Source: Phanerodontia chrysosporium (Eukaryota > Basidiomycota > Agaricomycetes > Polyporales > Phanerochaetaceae). Taken from it: 64,000 nt of DNA. Shown here in pieces: positions 22,054 through 34,500 of the stretch; position 1 is the stretch's first letter, and each line of letters starts with the position of its first letter. The DNA lies in the NCBI GenBank assembly GCA_001910725.1, contig MJGA01000003.1, positions 806,001-870,000 of the forward strand, given 5' to 3'. A model generated the notes under the pieces. The model saw only the letters and a program-made list of their open reading frames with translations. It ran no database searches and was not told the origin of the DNA. The position numbers and the translations under genes were made by a program.

Positions 22054-24094
22054 CTACTCGGCATCCTCCACGTTGCCGACAATTTCCTCACCATCACCCT
22101 TAACTTCCGGGGTTCTACTTTGCTTTCTAACTCTCGTCAAATCTGGCTCACGTTCATCGTCCCCAGCGGTCGGGCCAACATCCAAGGAAGGCGGGGTAGG
22201 GGCTTTGATCACAGGTGTCGGACCAGAGAAGTCCTTTCCGGTCATTCGTGACAGTGTCTGCATGTCTGCAAAGACGCTAAGCTCCCGAGATGATGCAGAG
22301 ATGCATGACATACCGTATGGTCGCCGATTTTTCAGACACCAGGTGATTCGATTGGGATTGCGCTTGTCTTCGGCCTTGAATTTATTCTTACATGCTTTCC
22401 TGTCTCGTCCTGGGAGGACGTACGATATAAGCTCGTAGTTCTCCCCAAATTGCTGTAGAGCCTAACCGTCGGGCGATTCATCAATCTATCGCCACTCACG
22501 AGCAGGTCGACAAACTCACGTCGTAGAATAACTCGGTCTCTTCTGCGCTCCATCGACTCCCACGGAGCTTCTTACTATACGTCGATGAGTTCACAAACTT
22601 GGTCGTATCAGACTCTTCGATGTGCGTGTAGTTGGCGGTCTCGTCTTCCTCTTGTCGGTCAACAAATAGAGAAGTTTCGTCGATGATGGTCTCGCCGTTT
22701 GGGCCAATCCGCACTTGGACGTTGTAACGACTCGTCGACAAGGCCTGCGTGTAATCGTAATCGTCTCCCTTCTGTTGCTCGGTATCTTCCTCCGCATCGG
22801 CGGATGGGCCGCCGTTCTGAGACTCCGCGGCATTTGATGCGTTGGTCTCAGCTCCGGTGGATGCGCCGTTGCTGGTAGAGGGACCTGCCGTGCTCGCCGC
22901 ATTCTCTTCTTCTTCTAGGTTGCGCCCGTACTTCTTAGCCTCCGCGATCGCTCTTTGGCGAGCTCGCTTTTCTCGGTTGGCTTGCCGCCATGCTGCGTGA
23001 TTGTTCATGATTTGCGCGGCTTTGCTGCTTACTCGTCCACGGCCGGTATCATCGCAAAGCTCCGCCATGGTGACGGCAGTGGGGTCGATCTCTTCACCGG
23101 GATCAGCACTGGGTCGTATGGAGGCAGGGAAGGTGCACGAGAGCGCCGTATTCGTTTCCGACGTGGCTGAGTATCCCCGTCCCCGCCGTCTGCGGCGTCC
23201 GTGGCCGATGTCGCACTACGTCTGCGTCGGGTGGGCGGAGATGCAGTGTCTGGTTCGGCTGCAGTGGTCGATCTCCTGCGCCGCGGTCGTCTAGATTGCC
23301 CGACATCGTCCTCGTTTACAGGGGCAGGGTTTGTTGAAGAACCTGCGTCTGCGGCTTGTACAGCACTAGGGACATTCGAAGCGTCGTGCGAAGGGCCTGG
23401 CACGAGTTGGTTCTCGTCAGCATGGCGGAGCGCAGTTACAACTGCTTGCAGTAATGCAGGGTCAATCTGGGCGTCGCTGATGGCGGACGAAGCAAAATCG
23501 GTAGGAGGGTTCAGCGGATATGGATGCGAGAGGGTTGCGGACGTGGAGACGACCCGCGGCGGGAGGCTGTGCGAGGTAACGTTCGAGGCAGTTTGCGGAG
23601 CGTCTACAACGTTCCTTGACTGCATTGGTAAAGCAACAGGTGTAGGACGCGTGCCTTCATGACGGGCGGAGGGAATGGACGGGCGAGCGGAGGAGTTCTG
23701 CACAGAGGGCGGTCGTGTAGTGTTTCGAGAGGGCGTCGATATTGCCGTTGCGATAGAAGGAGGCTGCGCTGCCTTGTGAATGTGGAAGGAGAGACGGCCT
23801 GTCCAGCAGAATTGTCCGGGGAAACCCATGTCAAGGACGGTGGTTTCTGTGGGACAGTCTGTGGGGGAGGCATCGACGCGTTCACGGTGGCGTCTGGTGC
23901 GCCTCCATGAGCTGGAGGCGCAGATGCACGATGTTCTGGGACTTGTGGGGTCTGGCGTGCTTCGCTACCTATGCGGGCTCGCGTTTTCGCGACTGGCCTG
24001 AAGACCGCATTCCCCTTCTCTGTGGTTGCAGCTTGAGGTGAGCTGCATAGTCGACAGACATGAGCAACTTGTACGCACGTACTCGAGTCGACAT
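22054..24094 (-). CDS. BDP1: BDP1, TFIIIB subunit B''
   Basis: Subunit of TFIIIB, which recruits RNA polymerase III to tRNA and 5S genes. Proposed start ATG at 24094 (MSTRVR), then a 32-nt intron and SPQAATTEKGNAVFRPVAKT; the intron is unusually short, so the start is tentative. A basic, disordered N-terminal half with a patch RRRRS...PRRKRIRRSR leads to the BDP1 signature PGEEIDPTAVTMAELCDDTG and GRVSSKAAQIMNNHAAWR. The SANT domain is split by an intron: GSRWSAEETELFYD joins ALQQFGENYELISYVLPGRD and the helix KACKNKFKAEDKRNPNRI. The stop is at 22054-22056. Frame breaks at about 23109-23114 (just before the signature, one C short in a C run) and about 23773-23776 (one A short) prevent a continuous reading. 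The gene faces away from the one at 24263. Confidence 0.9.
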
Positions 24095-24262
24095 AACTCT
24101 CCCTGCTCGACTCTCTGATCGTGAGGCAGAGCCTGTGGGTGTTCAGGACAGGAGAAAGAGCGCCCATAATTAGTCGCGGCGCGGAAGCGCTGCAGCCGCC
24201 GATCAACCACTCGGTGAAGCACGCGGGATGTCGACTCCTTTCCCTCCAACCACCGCCGCTAA

Positions 24263-26405
24263 ATGTCGCGCACCGTCGACCTCCCCGTCGGAGACCGTCC
24301 AGGCTGGGAGCTTCACGACAAGCTGCTGAAGGGCGAGGGCTCCGAGTTCCTTTCCGTTGCAGAGAGGTTCGCTCTCATCCCATATGCTCAATGCCGCGCT
24401 TGCTGATATACACGTCAAGCCTGGTCTTGCTCCAGTCCTTGAAGCAGTGTAAGTATTCTCGTATGACGCGCATTTACACTCTCATAATCTGAAGGAACAG
24501 CTCGTGAGAGATGGCTTACTTCCGCCTTTCCTCGGCTGCCGAAGGGTCGCGGGTCGAAGCAAGTCGCGCAGAGCGTCCCATTACACGAATACAAGGCCCA
24601 TGACAAATTTGAACTCTCCGTTGGGCCGAGCATCTTCCCCGAGACCGCTCTGTTCGAGGTCGTTTATACCACCGATGCACATACACCCTCCACCAGACCT
24701 GCAGGTTTCGCCTCTCCCGAACTCATCAACATGGTTAGTGCCGCCGAAGCCAGCAATCCCGAGCTGAAGCTTCTGCTCGATCAGATTCGTACGAAGCCGG
24801 CGTATGATGCTGACTACAAACGGCTTGGAGAGCTGCTGCAGAGCATGTTTCCGGAGCACCTTGGACCTAACGCCACCTCTCAGCCTTCGGCTACCCGCCA
24901 ACAGAAGTGGGACCTGGTCATAGAGTTCAGGGAGAAGCCAGCAGACCGTTGGATATTCCCTAGAGGTCTGGTGCAACTCGGCCGGGCTTATGATACCACC
25001 AAGGGCAAGAGGTTCGACGTAATGATCTCGACCATGCTCCCATATACGCAAGACCAAATTGGCCTAGACCTGCAGTCCTTGGACCAGCAGAAGCCCCCAA
25101 CCGGCCTTGCTGATGCCGATGCGAAACCTAGCCCTGTCACCTTCCATTGGAAGGGGCTTACTCCCCAGATCTACGAGTTGCTCACGCAATGGTCCTTGCA
25201 ACCAGAGAACTGGGAACAGTTCAAGGTAAGCGCAGAGCACTGGGTACGTCAGTATTGACGTGACTTGGCTATAGTCTTCCAGCCGCATGTACTTACCGCA
25301 TCGGCTACCAGAAGGAGACCTGTTGGAGATTATTCGCGTGGTGGGCTGAGAGTTCATCCACCTAACACGAATGTGGCTTATGATTTCTAGGCTCTTGCTC
25401 CGACTTGGACGCTCAAGTCTATCAAGCCCGCAAACGCTGATAGCGGTCGGTCGAAGCGCAGAAACTATCGACGTAAGCCTGCGCCTGAGAAAGCATCGGC
25501 ACCTACCACTCTTGACCCTGCTCCGTTCACTTGGCCGACTGTCCCACCGCCTCTAAACATCGTGCAAGTGCAACCTGGCCCTTCGCCGTCTGCTCTGGTA
25601 GAAACTGGTCCGCCTCCAAGCGCAAGTCTCAAGGAGTCTTCGCCTACTACCGTGGCGCTGTTGCAGCAACACGAGTCTTCCGGTCGGACACGTTCCCCTT
25701 CGTCACACAAACATCCACCTACAGAAGAGGTCGGTCTAAGTCCGAGGCCTGGGGCCGATTCATTGCAAACTGTTGAGTCTTCAACACTGTCTGGCGAATC
25801 TGATACTGTCGTTGCTGAGCGACGCTTACGTCCACGTACACCACCTACGTCTACATCACCGTCTATCCGTATTCTAGACGTGAATGAGACTTCAGGCTCC
25901 ACTTCGAATTTGTCCAATGCTTCGTCTCCAACTGGATCGCCTTCTCCCTCCTTGGACGGTTCAGAGCCGCCACTCAAACGTCAAAGGATACAACCGAAAA
26001 CCAGGTTCAGCCATCCCTTACCAGCGTGCAAAACCTGCCAGCGGACCAATGTTCAGCTTCTTCAGGGTGGACGTAAGTAGTCTCATTATGTTTGCAATAC
26101 CTGTCTAACACCAGCGCAGAGTTTTGCCGCATGTGTATAGACATACACAGGCCGCAACCTCCGCCTCCGCCACCTCCACCTTCTCGGCCGCAGTATCATC
26201 ACACTTCGTCATATTCTTCTTCCTACTCACCTCCCCCGCTTCATCGTATCCTACTTCCTACTCGCCTCCTCACGCGTCGTCTTATTCTACGACCTATTCG
26301 CCATCTTACCCTCCTTCGTATTACCAGCAGCCTCAGTACCCCGTTGCCTCGGGATATCCGATTACATTCAATGTTTGGGCACCGCCGCCTCCCCCGCCCT
26401 CATAA
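24263..26405 (+). CDS. unrecognised protein with C-terminal paired CxxC motifs
   Basis: Family not recognised. ATG at 24263 (MSRTVDLPVGDRPGWELHDK). The reading changes frame near 24373, between SVAERF and HMLNAALADIHVKPG, without an obvious intron; the join near 24440-24500 is also unclear. From about 24495 to 25225 one continuous exon encodes a folded-looking region (KFELSVGPSIFPETALFEVV, WDLVIEFREKPADRWIFPRG, TFHWKGLTPQIYELLTQWSL). Two more introns, and a Ser/Pro-rich disordered stretch follows. The C-terminal part holds CKTCQRTNVQLLQ and, after an intron, FCRMCIDIHRPQ: two CxxC pairs that could bind one zinc. The tail is Pro/Tyr/Ser-rich, ending NVWAPPPPPPS. A second break at about 26232-26238 lies in a C run. 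Stop at 26403-26405. Confidence 0.6.
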
Positions 26406-26584
26406 GGCTGAATTGTTGCATCATCGTATATGTATCTCATTATGAACATTAGGAACTCCTTAGGTATATCACGAAATCTTGACGCCTATATGATACAGTA
26501 TCCGAGTTAATCCAAAATTTGGCCATGAAACAGATGAGAGGAGCAAGGAACATGGGGTGCAATAGAGTAAACGAGACCCAGAGG

Positions 26585-29500
26585 TCAGTTGAATAGCTTG
26601 ACAGCCCAACCGAGCCACCAAACGACGACTCCGAACTCGGCGAATACGATGAGGCCTTCGATGAGAACAGCAGTCCATTGAATGAAAAGTCCGAAGATGA
26701 AGAAGGGGATAAATAACCACCGGAGGCCTGTGTGCGATATCCAGGGGAGTTTGTAGTTCATCGTCGACGAAACGGCAGCACCGATCTGAAGGGTTGTTAT
26801 CGCAATAGATATGAGAGAGAAAAGGAGGAGACCGAGCCAGTGTCGGAGTGAACGCTTGGGTAACGATGTGATGGGGTATCGCTGCTGTTCGCCAGTGAAT
26901 TCGTTGCGGTACCACGGGATGATGAGGAAGTCTTGCACGTCCTCGCCGATGACCTTGCCGTAGTTCCGCCACACCGGCGTCACTGTGTCCAAGAGTAAGG
27001 TCAGAGCGTCGAGGCCAATATCCCAAAATTGCTGGTATTTGTTGCGGTAGCTCTCCTCCAGCGCGACGATCTGGGTAATCTGCAAAGCCTCAATATAGAC
27101 GCAAACGCGATTGGCCGAGACCAACCTACCTCGGGGTACACCAGCGATGTGTGGGCAGTAACGTCATTGTACTCCCGCTTGACAGATGCATGTATCTCTT
27201 TGACCTTCGCGAGTGTTCCTACGACGTTTTCGACTTCCCGGGCGATCCTCTCTCTGTGGCGTTCCAGTTGGTCTAATGAGGATGATAAGCTGAAGATCGG
27301 TCCGTCAAACATGTAAGCAGTGTTCGACGGCCCCTCCTCTTTTGCGATGGAAGTCGCAAAGTTCTGCAGCGTGGCTCGCTGCCTATCTATGCGGTTGGCG
27401 ATGTCCTCAACGGCCCGCCATCCTTGCAAGCGCTTTGTGCTGCTCATCACTGATGCAGGGTCGTGGCTCAAGGCCTCTAGAACGTCGAGTGGGATCGGAC
27501 TGTGGGAAATGCCGAGCAGAAGTGACAGCCGCGACAGCACATTCTCATATTCGCGAATATTGCCACCCACTCGCTGGAGTAGCTGTCGCGTGCGTTGGTT
27601 CTGTGCGATGGCATCCTCAAGAAGCCTGAAAAAAAATCAGGAACTAGAACGACATGAAGTCTTGTTAATTACTTACTGAGCCTTGTGCTCGTAGTCTCTG
27701 CGCTGTTGCTCTTCGTCGGCTTGATTCTGCTGCCTTTCTTGCTCCCTCAAGAGGACCCGATTAAGCGAAGGCAGAGACATGCGACGTTGTAGATGAGGGG
27801 GTTTAGGGGTCTTCGCAGCAGGCGATGGTGAAGTGTTGCGAGGTGACGGCGAAGGCCGAGTAGATACAACGGTAGGATCGACGGGCAAGTAGGATGATGT
27901 CTGCCTAGCGGTTCTCGGTCCCTCTCCGCCGCTAGACAGCGCACGGTCTGATGGTGTGAGTGGTGGACGGCCATCTGGAGATACCGCGCGTTCGGGACCT
28001 GGAACGAGCTGAAGACTCATAGGGCGAGACCGGGGCCTTTCCTTGCTCGGAGATGGCTCGTCTTCCTGACTGTGCTCTGAGATCGAGTTCCTGGCAGATG
28101 ACAGTTCGCCTTCACTCCGGTTGTTCGTGTTGACTTTGCGACGCATGCGACTGGCAAATTCACGGAAATGCATCCGACTACCGGAGGGCGACATTCCGTA
28201 GCTGAAGTTGCTGTTGAAGACTCCGTTATGTGTAGAACTACGGGTTGAGTCGGTTTGGTACGCCACAGACTGACGCCGTTGAGCAAAAGGGTCGATGCTA
28301 CTGCGTCGTGAATCTGCACCGACCGACGACCTTCCCGAATCGACCTGGGGTTCGAATGAAACCCCGCATCGGAGAACCGCGCCTTTTCGAGAGAGAGACG
28401 GCTCCAAGTGAGGCGGCGATGTCCAAGACCACGAGTCACTGGAGGGCGATTTGCTTGCTGCCTTGCTCTCCGGTGATGGGCCGCGATTGGGGACTGGAGA
28501 CAAGTCCACGGCCGGGGTGGTGTCGTTCACTATGCAGTCTTCCGGTATCGATTGCAGTGTCCGCCCAAGGGATCGGGCATACTCTTCGATTATGAGGGCG
28601 GACAAGTGCCAAGGAAGACGAACCGAAGACTTATTGCCATGTTTGTCCAGTAGGTGTTTCAGCCAAGTCAGAGGCTCGGCGTTGTCCAGCGAGGCTTGCA
28701 AGACAGGCTCCTGTTTGCTGTACCATTTGGCAGCATTCAGAAGGTTGAACTGCGGATTCGAAGGGTCGCCGAGAACAGCATATCGCCGCCGCAGCTGGTC
28801 AGCAGTAATAGCCGCCTTTCGTATTGTATGAGGTTTGGCTTTAGACTTTATCTGCGCAAGCTTGACTAGTACAGTGAGAGACTCTGAGCAAAGGCCGACG
28901 AGATGCTTGCAGATTCACTGACCAACGTAAAGAGACTCCTGCTTCTCAACGACCGATCTGCTTGCACCCGCGTGATGTCTATCCCTGTGTCTGCGCTTTG
29001 TGATTGAGAGAGACCACCGCTTGTCCTTCTCATCCTCCGAGTTCGACCCTGTCCAATCAAGAGTGGCACCTTCATTGGAAGATGAGGGCACAGGATGTGG
29101 GGCCACCAAGCCCACCGATGGGCTGAAGTCGATCTCTGACTCTATGCTATCGCCTTGTGCCCCTTGGACCACAGTAACAGGTGCTATTGGCGGCATGCGC
29201 GTCCGAACAGGAGAAGAGTGGGTGGAGAATGAAGAAGCATTGGAGGCGTCATCTGGTGTGAAAGGGCGTTGCACGGCCGCAGAAGTCGAACGCAGTGCTT
29301 TCATGCGTGCTTCACGCCTAGCTTGTAAGCTTAACGCTCGTTGAACATCCTCGAGAATCCTAGGGTCTGAGGTGGCGTGGGTTCACGAGTTCTCGCAGCA
29401 CAAGGTGAACTCACCTTCGTGTGCTAAGTACATGATCAGAATGAGTATATTGATGCAGTAGCAGAGTCAGCTTACAAAGGTCATACTCGTCCGAGAACGC

Positions 29501-29896
29501 GGTGGACGAGTAATCTGTGGAAGCGTCGGTATGCACAGTGGGCCCTGTAGTGCCTGTCCTAAGACTGCTTCCACGCCAACTCCCAGAAGCTATACGCCTC
29601 TGCCCCTCATCTGCCCCGTACGCGGTGCGTAGTCCGGTGGAATACGGTTGCTGGGTGTCATCTACGGACCTGACCCTGCGTCGACCATCACTAGATTTCG
29701 TCGTGCGTCCGTTGACGGTGCGGGATAGTGTGAGGCCTCCAGGCATTGACTTCTTGAATGGACCTTCAGAGGGGCCTGCTACACGAGACACCCCGCCATC
29801 CTGGTCGGGATCTGGGAACGGTAGGCGAGCGTGTCGTGACGATGTTCCAACAGTCGAGACTGCACCATTTCCAGTGGATGGTCCAGCCTCTGCCAT
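26585..29896 (-). CDS. uncharacterised disordered protein with two C-terminal membrane segments
   Basis: Family not recognised. ATG at 29896 (MAEAGPSTGNGAVSTVG). The N-terminal third is Ser/Thr/Arg-rich. A 9-nt microexon at 29415-29423 (CACACGAAG) is needed to join FSDEYDL to DPRILEDVQRALSLQARREA in frame. A helical block follows (ADQLRRRYAVLG, SVRLPWHLSALIIEEYARSL), then about 250 disordered residues, and a predicted coiled coil (SLDQLERHRERIAREVENVV). Near the end there are two hydrophobic segments (WLGLLLFSLISIAITTLQIG and LRWLFIPFFIFGLFIQW, the latter running into a third weaker one) before VVWWLGWAVKLFN. Stop at 26585-26587. This layout suggests a tail-anchored membrane protein with a large cytosolic part. 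The 3' end converges on the gene ending at 26405. Confidence 0.75.
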
Positions 29897-30470
29897 CAAC
29901 CAAGGCACTAACTGACCGCTGGTCAACAGTCGTGAGGTGTACGCTACGCGTACGGGGAACGTGAGGAAAGCAGATCCAAGTGTTCGTGAGCAAGAGAGGT
30001 TAAGCCTTCTATGCAGGGCCGCCTGCGGCACCGGACGGCGGGGCGCAGCAGGCGGCGCTTCGCTTCAGGCACTCCGCGGATATACAGCGGGCATCCTTCG
30101 TACTCCGTGAGGAGCTGGAGTATCCTGCACCTACCAAAGTGGCTGTGCAACTATGTACACGCAGTATACACTGAGCAACTGGATGTAACCATGTACGCCT
30201 ACTATGCCTTCAAGCCCCTCTCGTGATACTACCGCACGAGCCTGGCGCGGGAGGCAGGTCTGCCATGAGCAGAGGCTGAGTTCTGCACAACCTCTGCTCT
30301 GCTGAGTATTTACGGACACTAAGAACTGGGACTACCGAGGCAGACGGATGCCACGTTGCCTGCGTTGCTTAAGCAGCAAACGAATGAACATCACTGTAGT
30401 GAACACCGACAGCGAATACCTAGGGCGTGTAAGCACCCGCACACTTGGTTGATTAATCGGAGTGTGCCGC
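29897..30470. other. intergenic region between two minus-strand genes
   Basis: No supported gene. The region contains the promoter of the gene starting at 29896 and the 3' end of SURF1. Short frames on both strands show no features. No clear repeat seen. Confidence 0.4.
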
Positions 30471-31394
30471 TTACCATGTTACCACGTAAGACGCGTGCGA
30501 GTTCCTCACATCAACTGTTGGCGGCCTTCCAAGGGGTACTCCATGCGCCACACGCCAAGTAGCTTCCCCTCCGTGTCCCTCTAAGCAAGGATGAACACCA
30601 AGTAATCAATAAAGTCATGGGCGTACACATACCGAAGACTTCTTCGACGTAAACAGGCTGTACGCCGGCCGCATCACCGCCAGCGTATTGTGCCATTGCA
30701 TCAATATCCGCCCAATACCACTTGCCTTCGTCGGGGTGGTTATCGGGCGTGAAGTAATTACGCTTGTGTCCAGTGCGAAGCATTCCGAGTACTTGCACCT
30801 CGCCATCCTCTTGAAGTAGGTCTTGTTTTCGGCGAAGTCTTTGGAAATGAATCCACGGTCGACAATGACGGTAGTGCCATCGGTACGAACGAGGGGCTCC
30901 ACCAGATGGTACCCATTCTCGCCCTCATGGACGCGAGGTCCCAATAGGATGGCATGAGCGTGATCCCACTTCCCCTTCATGAGAACTTTACGATAGGTGA
31001 AATCTGCAAACTGCAGCAGTGCTTTTGCGGACAGCGGTGAGCAACATGCACGAGTCGCAGGTAGAGAAACTCACTTGATCCGTCGCGGAAGTACCAAAGG
31101 TTCCCGGGACAGCTTCTCCTGCAACTCGTCAATCAGATTTACTTTCCACTTCAGCCGTTCGACCTGCCAGGTGCCAAGTGCGAATGTGAAAATCGGCATA
31201 ATTCCCAGCAGCACCATCGTCGGGCTGAAGAACGAGTATTGCTTCGTCTTGTACTGAGGAACGGCCGGATTAGCGGAGGTAGACTCCATCCTCGCCGACA
31301 TGCCATTGGTCGTGGACGTATTGTACCGTGTCCGTCCTCTGAGGAACTTTAGAGACGGACCGGAGAACAGTCTGTGCCGCAGCAAGGACGACAT
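30471..31394 (-). CDS. SHY1: SURF1/SHY1, cytochrome c oxidase assembly factor
   Basis: SURF1 family protein of the mitochondrial inner membrane, required for cytochrome c oxidase assembly. ATG at 31394 with a basic presequence (MSSLLRHRLFSGPSLKFLRG). The first membrane segment is FFSPTMVLLGIMPIFTFALG, followed by the invariant TWQVERLKWKVNLI. The intermembrane part has GYHLVEPLVRTDGTTVIVDR and GFISKDFAE. After an intron come GHGGEATWRVAHGVPLGRPP and the second membrane end RNSHASYVVTW. Stop at 30471-30473. A frame break at about 30825-30829, in an AAAA run, separates ISKDFAE from QEDGEVQVLGMLRTG and fits one missing A. The first exon begins about 150-250 bp from the divergent SLA2 gene. Confidence 0.93.
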
Positions 31395-31538
31395 TGGAGG
31401 CAGCGGTGGCAGTCCGGTCTGAGGATCGTTTCGGAGGTCTGGAGTCTCATATAGACGCGCCGTGGTTACGCGCAGCTTCGCTTACCACTTTCACCTCCAC
31501 CACATACCCCGGGTCTCTTGAGGTCCCCGACTGACAGA

Positions 31539-34500
31539 ATGCACGTTCCACCTCATTCTGAACGTAGAGGGTAACGCTAATTGGGGGCCACAGGTTCAGC
31601 GGCCAGCGGACACGACAGACAGCTGGCTTCGACGTAGATGGTGATGAGATTCACTACCCTACCCGCCCGGTCGACAAGGACAAGGCGGAGGCAGAGCTTG
31701 TCGTGAACATCAAGAAGGCCACCAACCCTGAGGAGACCGCCCCTAAGCAGAAACATGTCCGAAGTACGTCGCATGGCTGATATCGCACCCCCTGACGTAC
31801 TCACTCGTTCCGCAGAATGTATCGTGTATACCTGGGACTATCACTCCTCAATATCCTTCTGGACAGGTCTTCGCGTGCAGCCGATTCTTGCAGATGAAGT
31901 GCAGACTTTCAAAGCGTTGATTACCGTCCACAAGGTTCTCCAAGAAGGACATCCAGTTGTACGTTACATTCCATCATGCAGCCTCATGTAGTGATTCATA
32001 CAGCTTGCGCTAGACAATCAAAGAAGCACACGGCCAGACGGGATGGCTGGAGACATGTGCGCGTACAGTGGGACATGACAGTGCTCGAGGTTCGTCTCTT
32101 ACTCGTGGCACGTTGTGACGATTCTTACATCCGCGTACAGGATATGGTCCCCTAATCCGCACATACGTACAATTCATCCTTGCGAAGCTGAGGTTCCACC
32201 GCCTCCGGCCCGAGTTCAACGGTCTCTTTGAGTACGAGGAGTATGTCACGCTGAAGGGAATTGACGATCCGAATGAAGGGTGGGTCACCCGTCGTAACTG
32301 CGAGTGGAAATGCTCATCGACCCCGAAGTTATGAGACCATTTCAGACCTCATGAACCTTCAAGACCAAATCGACTCCTTCCAGAAGATGATCTTCGCTCA
32401 CTTCCGTCATTCTGCGAACAATGAGTGTCGGATATCCGCTCTCGTCCCCCTTGTGAAGGAGAGCTGGGGAATTTACCGCTTTATCACAAGCATGCTTCGT
32501 GCTATGTATCGCAGTAAGTATTATTCGAGAGGCGCGTTAGGATGCATTCTTACTAATTACTCGATGCAAAGGAACCAATGACGCAGATGCGCTGGAGCCT
32601 CTTCGGCAGCGCTACTGCGCGCAACACTACGCCCTGCGCAAGTTCTACTATGAGTGCTCTAATCTCAAGTACCTCACAAGTCTCATCAATGTACCCAAGC
32701 TGGGTCAAGTAAGTCGAATTGACCTTCTCGCGCACAGCGGATTCAAACATCCATACCTGTAGGATCCACCCAATCTGACAGATAATGGACCAGCTCCGGA
32801 CCTTCCAGCTCGTCCGACTACGACAGCTCCCTCTGTCGCTACACCGCCGCCTGTGACTCCCGCACCAGACATTGCTGAGCAGGCTAGAATGCTCAAGGAA
32901 TACGAGGATCAGCAGAAGGCACTTCTCGCAGCTCGAGAGGCGGAAGAACAACGACGGAGGGAGATGGAGGAACAGCAGCGGTTGGAGTTCGAGCGCCGAC
33001 AAGCCGAGCAAGCAGAACGCGAACGCCTTGCCCAGGAACAGCTGATGCAGCAGCAACTACAGCAGCAGATGCAATACCAGAACATGGCAGCTCAACAGGC
33101 CGTTCAGCAAGCCATGGAACTCGAACGAGAGTTGCTCGCTATGCGTGGACAGTACGAGCGGGATCAGCTTATGCTTGAGCAGTACGACCGCGTACGTGTT
33201 TATCCGTTATACACTGCGCTATCCATTCACCATCCTTTCAGAGGGTCAAGGCGCTGGAGAGCGAGCTTAGCAGTGTCTCCGCGAACATCAACTCACAATT
33301 GATGTCCAAGGATGAGCTCATCAAGCAGCTTCAGGACCAAGTCACTCTTTGGCGAAACAAATACGAAGCCCTTGCCAAGTTATACAGCCAACTTCGTACT
33401 GAGCACTTGGACATGTTGGCCAAGTTCAAGCAGATGCAACTGAAAGCGAACTCTGCCCAGGAGGCAATCGACAAGATGGAGCGTATGGAACGTGATCTCA
33501 AAGCGAAGAATCTCGAGCTTGCGGACATGCTCCGGGAACGCGACCGTGCTCGCTTCGACCTCGACCGGCAAAAGGCCAGCCACAAAGACGAGATCGAGCG
33601 CCTCAAGAGAGAGCTCCGGTTCGCCAATGAGAGGGCAGAGGATGCTTCTCGCGCAAAGAGCTCCGAAGTGTCCAGCGTCCTGCAGCGCTACAACCGTCAG
33701 CTCAATGAGCTTGAAGATACCCTCAAGGTGATGATACCCACATTTTAAATCTCGCTGGTCTCACCAACACTTCTTTAGGCCAAGCAAATGCAGATCGATG
33801 ACCTCCTTGCCAAGCTCGACAACACTCAGGCGGAAATCGACCGTGTGCGTGACGAGAAGGATGCAGAGATCGCCGTTCTCCAGGAGGGCATGGACCAGAC
33901 CCTTCAGCAGCTGTCGGAGGCTCAGCAGGTAAGCTAGATTTACTCATCTGTAGCTTTTTGCTAACGGCAAGACCCTAGAACCAAGGCATTGTCGAGGAGA
34001 CGACTAACGCTCAAATTGATACCCTTATCCTCGACAACCGCAAGAAACTCAACGCTATCATCGGTCAGTGCCATCTCAACTGATTACATGGGGCAAATTC
34101 ATAAATGCCGCTGTTCAGATTCCATTCTACAAGCATGCGTGCAGAAGGTCGACGAGGCGATTTACGAGCTGGAGTCTCCCGCACAGACGGGTAACCTCAA
34201 CTCCACGCCTGAGTATACCCTGTCGATGATTGAGAAGGCGGTCAACAACGCCACCGACTTCGCCACCGTTTTCAACCTTTACCTTGGCGGTGAAGTCGGC
34301 GGCGATCATGTCGACGTTATCAAGGGCGCGAACGAACTGGCGCAGTCGCTGTCGGATGTTCTCATCAACACGAAGGGTATCACCCGTCTTCTTGGTGATG
34401 AGCAAATAGAGAAGGTCATCGCTGTGGCCAAGACGGTCGGCGATGTCGGCCTTCGCGGTTTCCTCAACATTCAGTCCTACAAGCTCGACTTGATCCCTCA

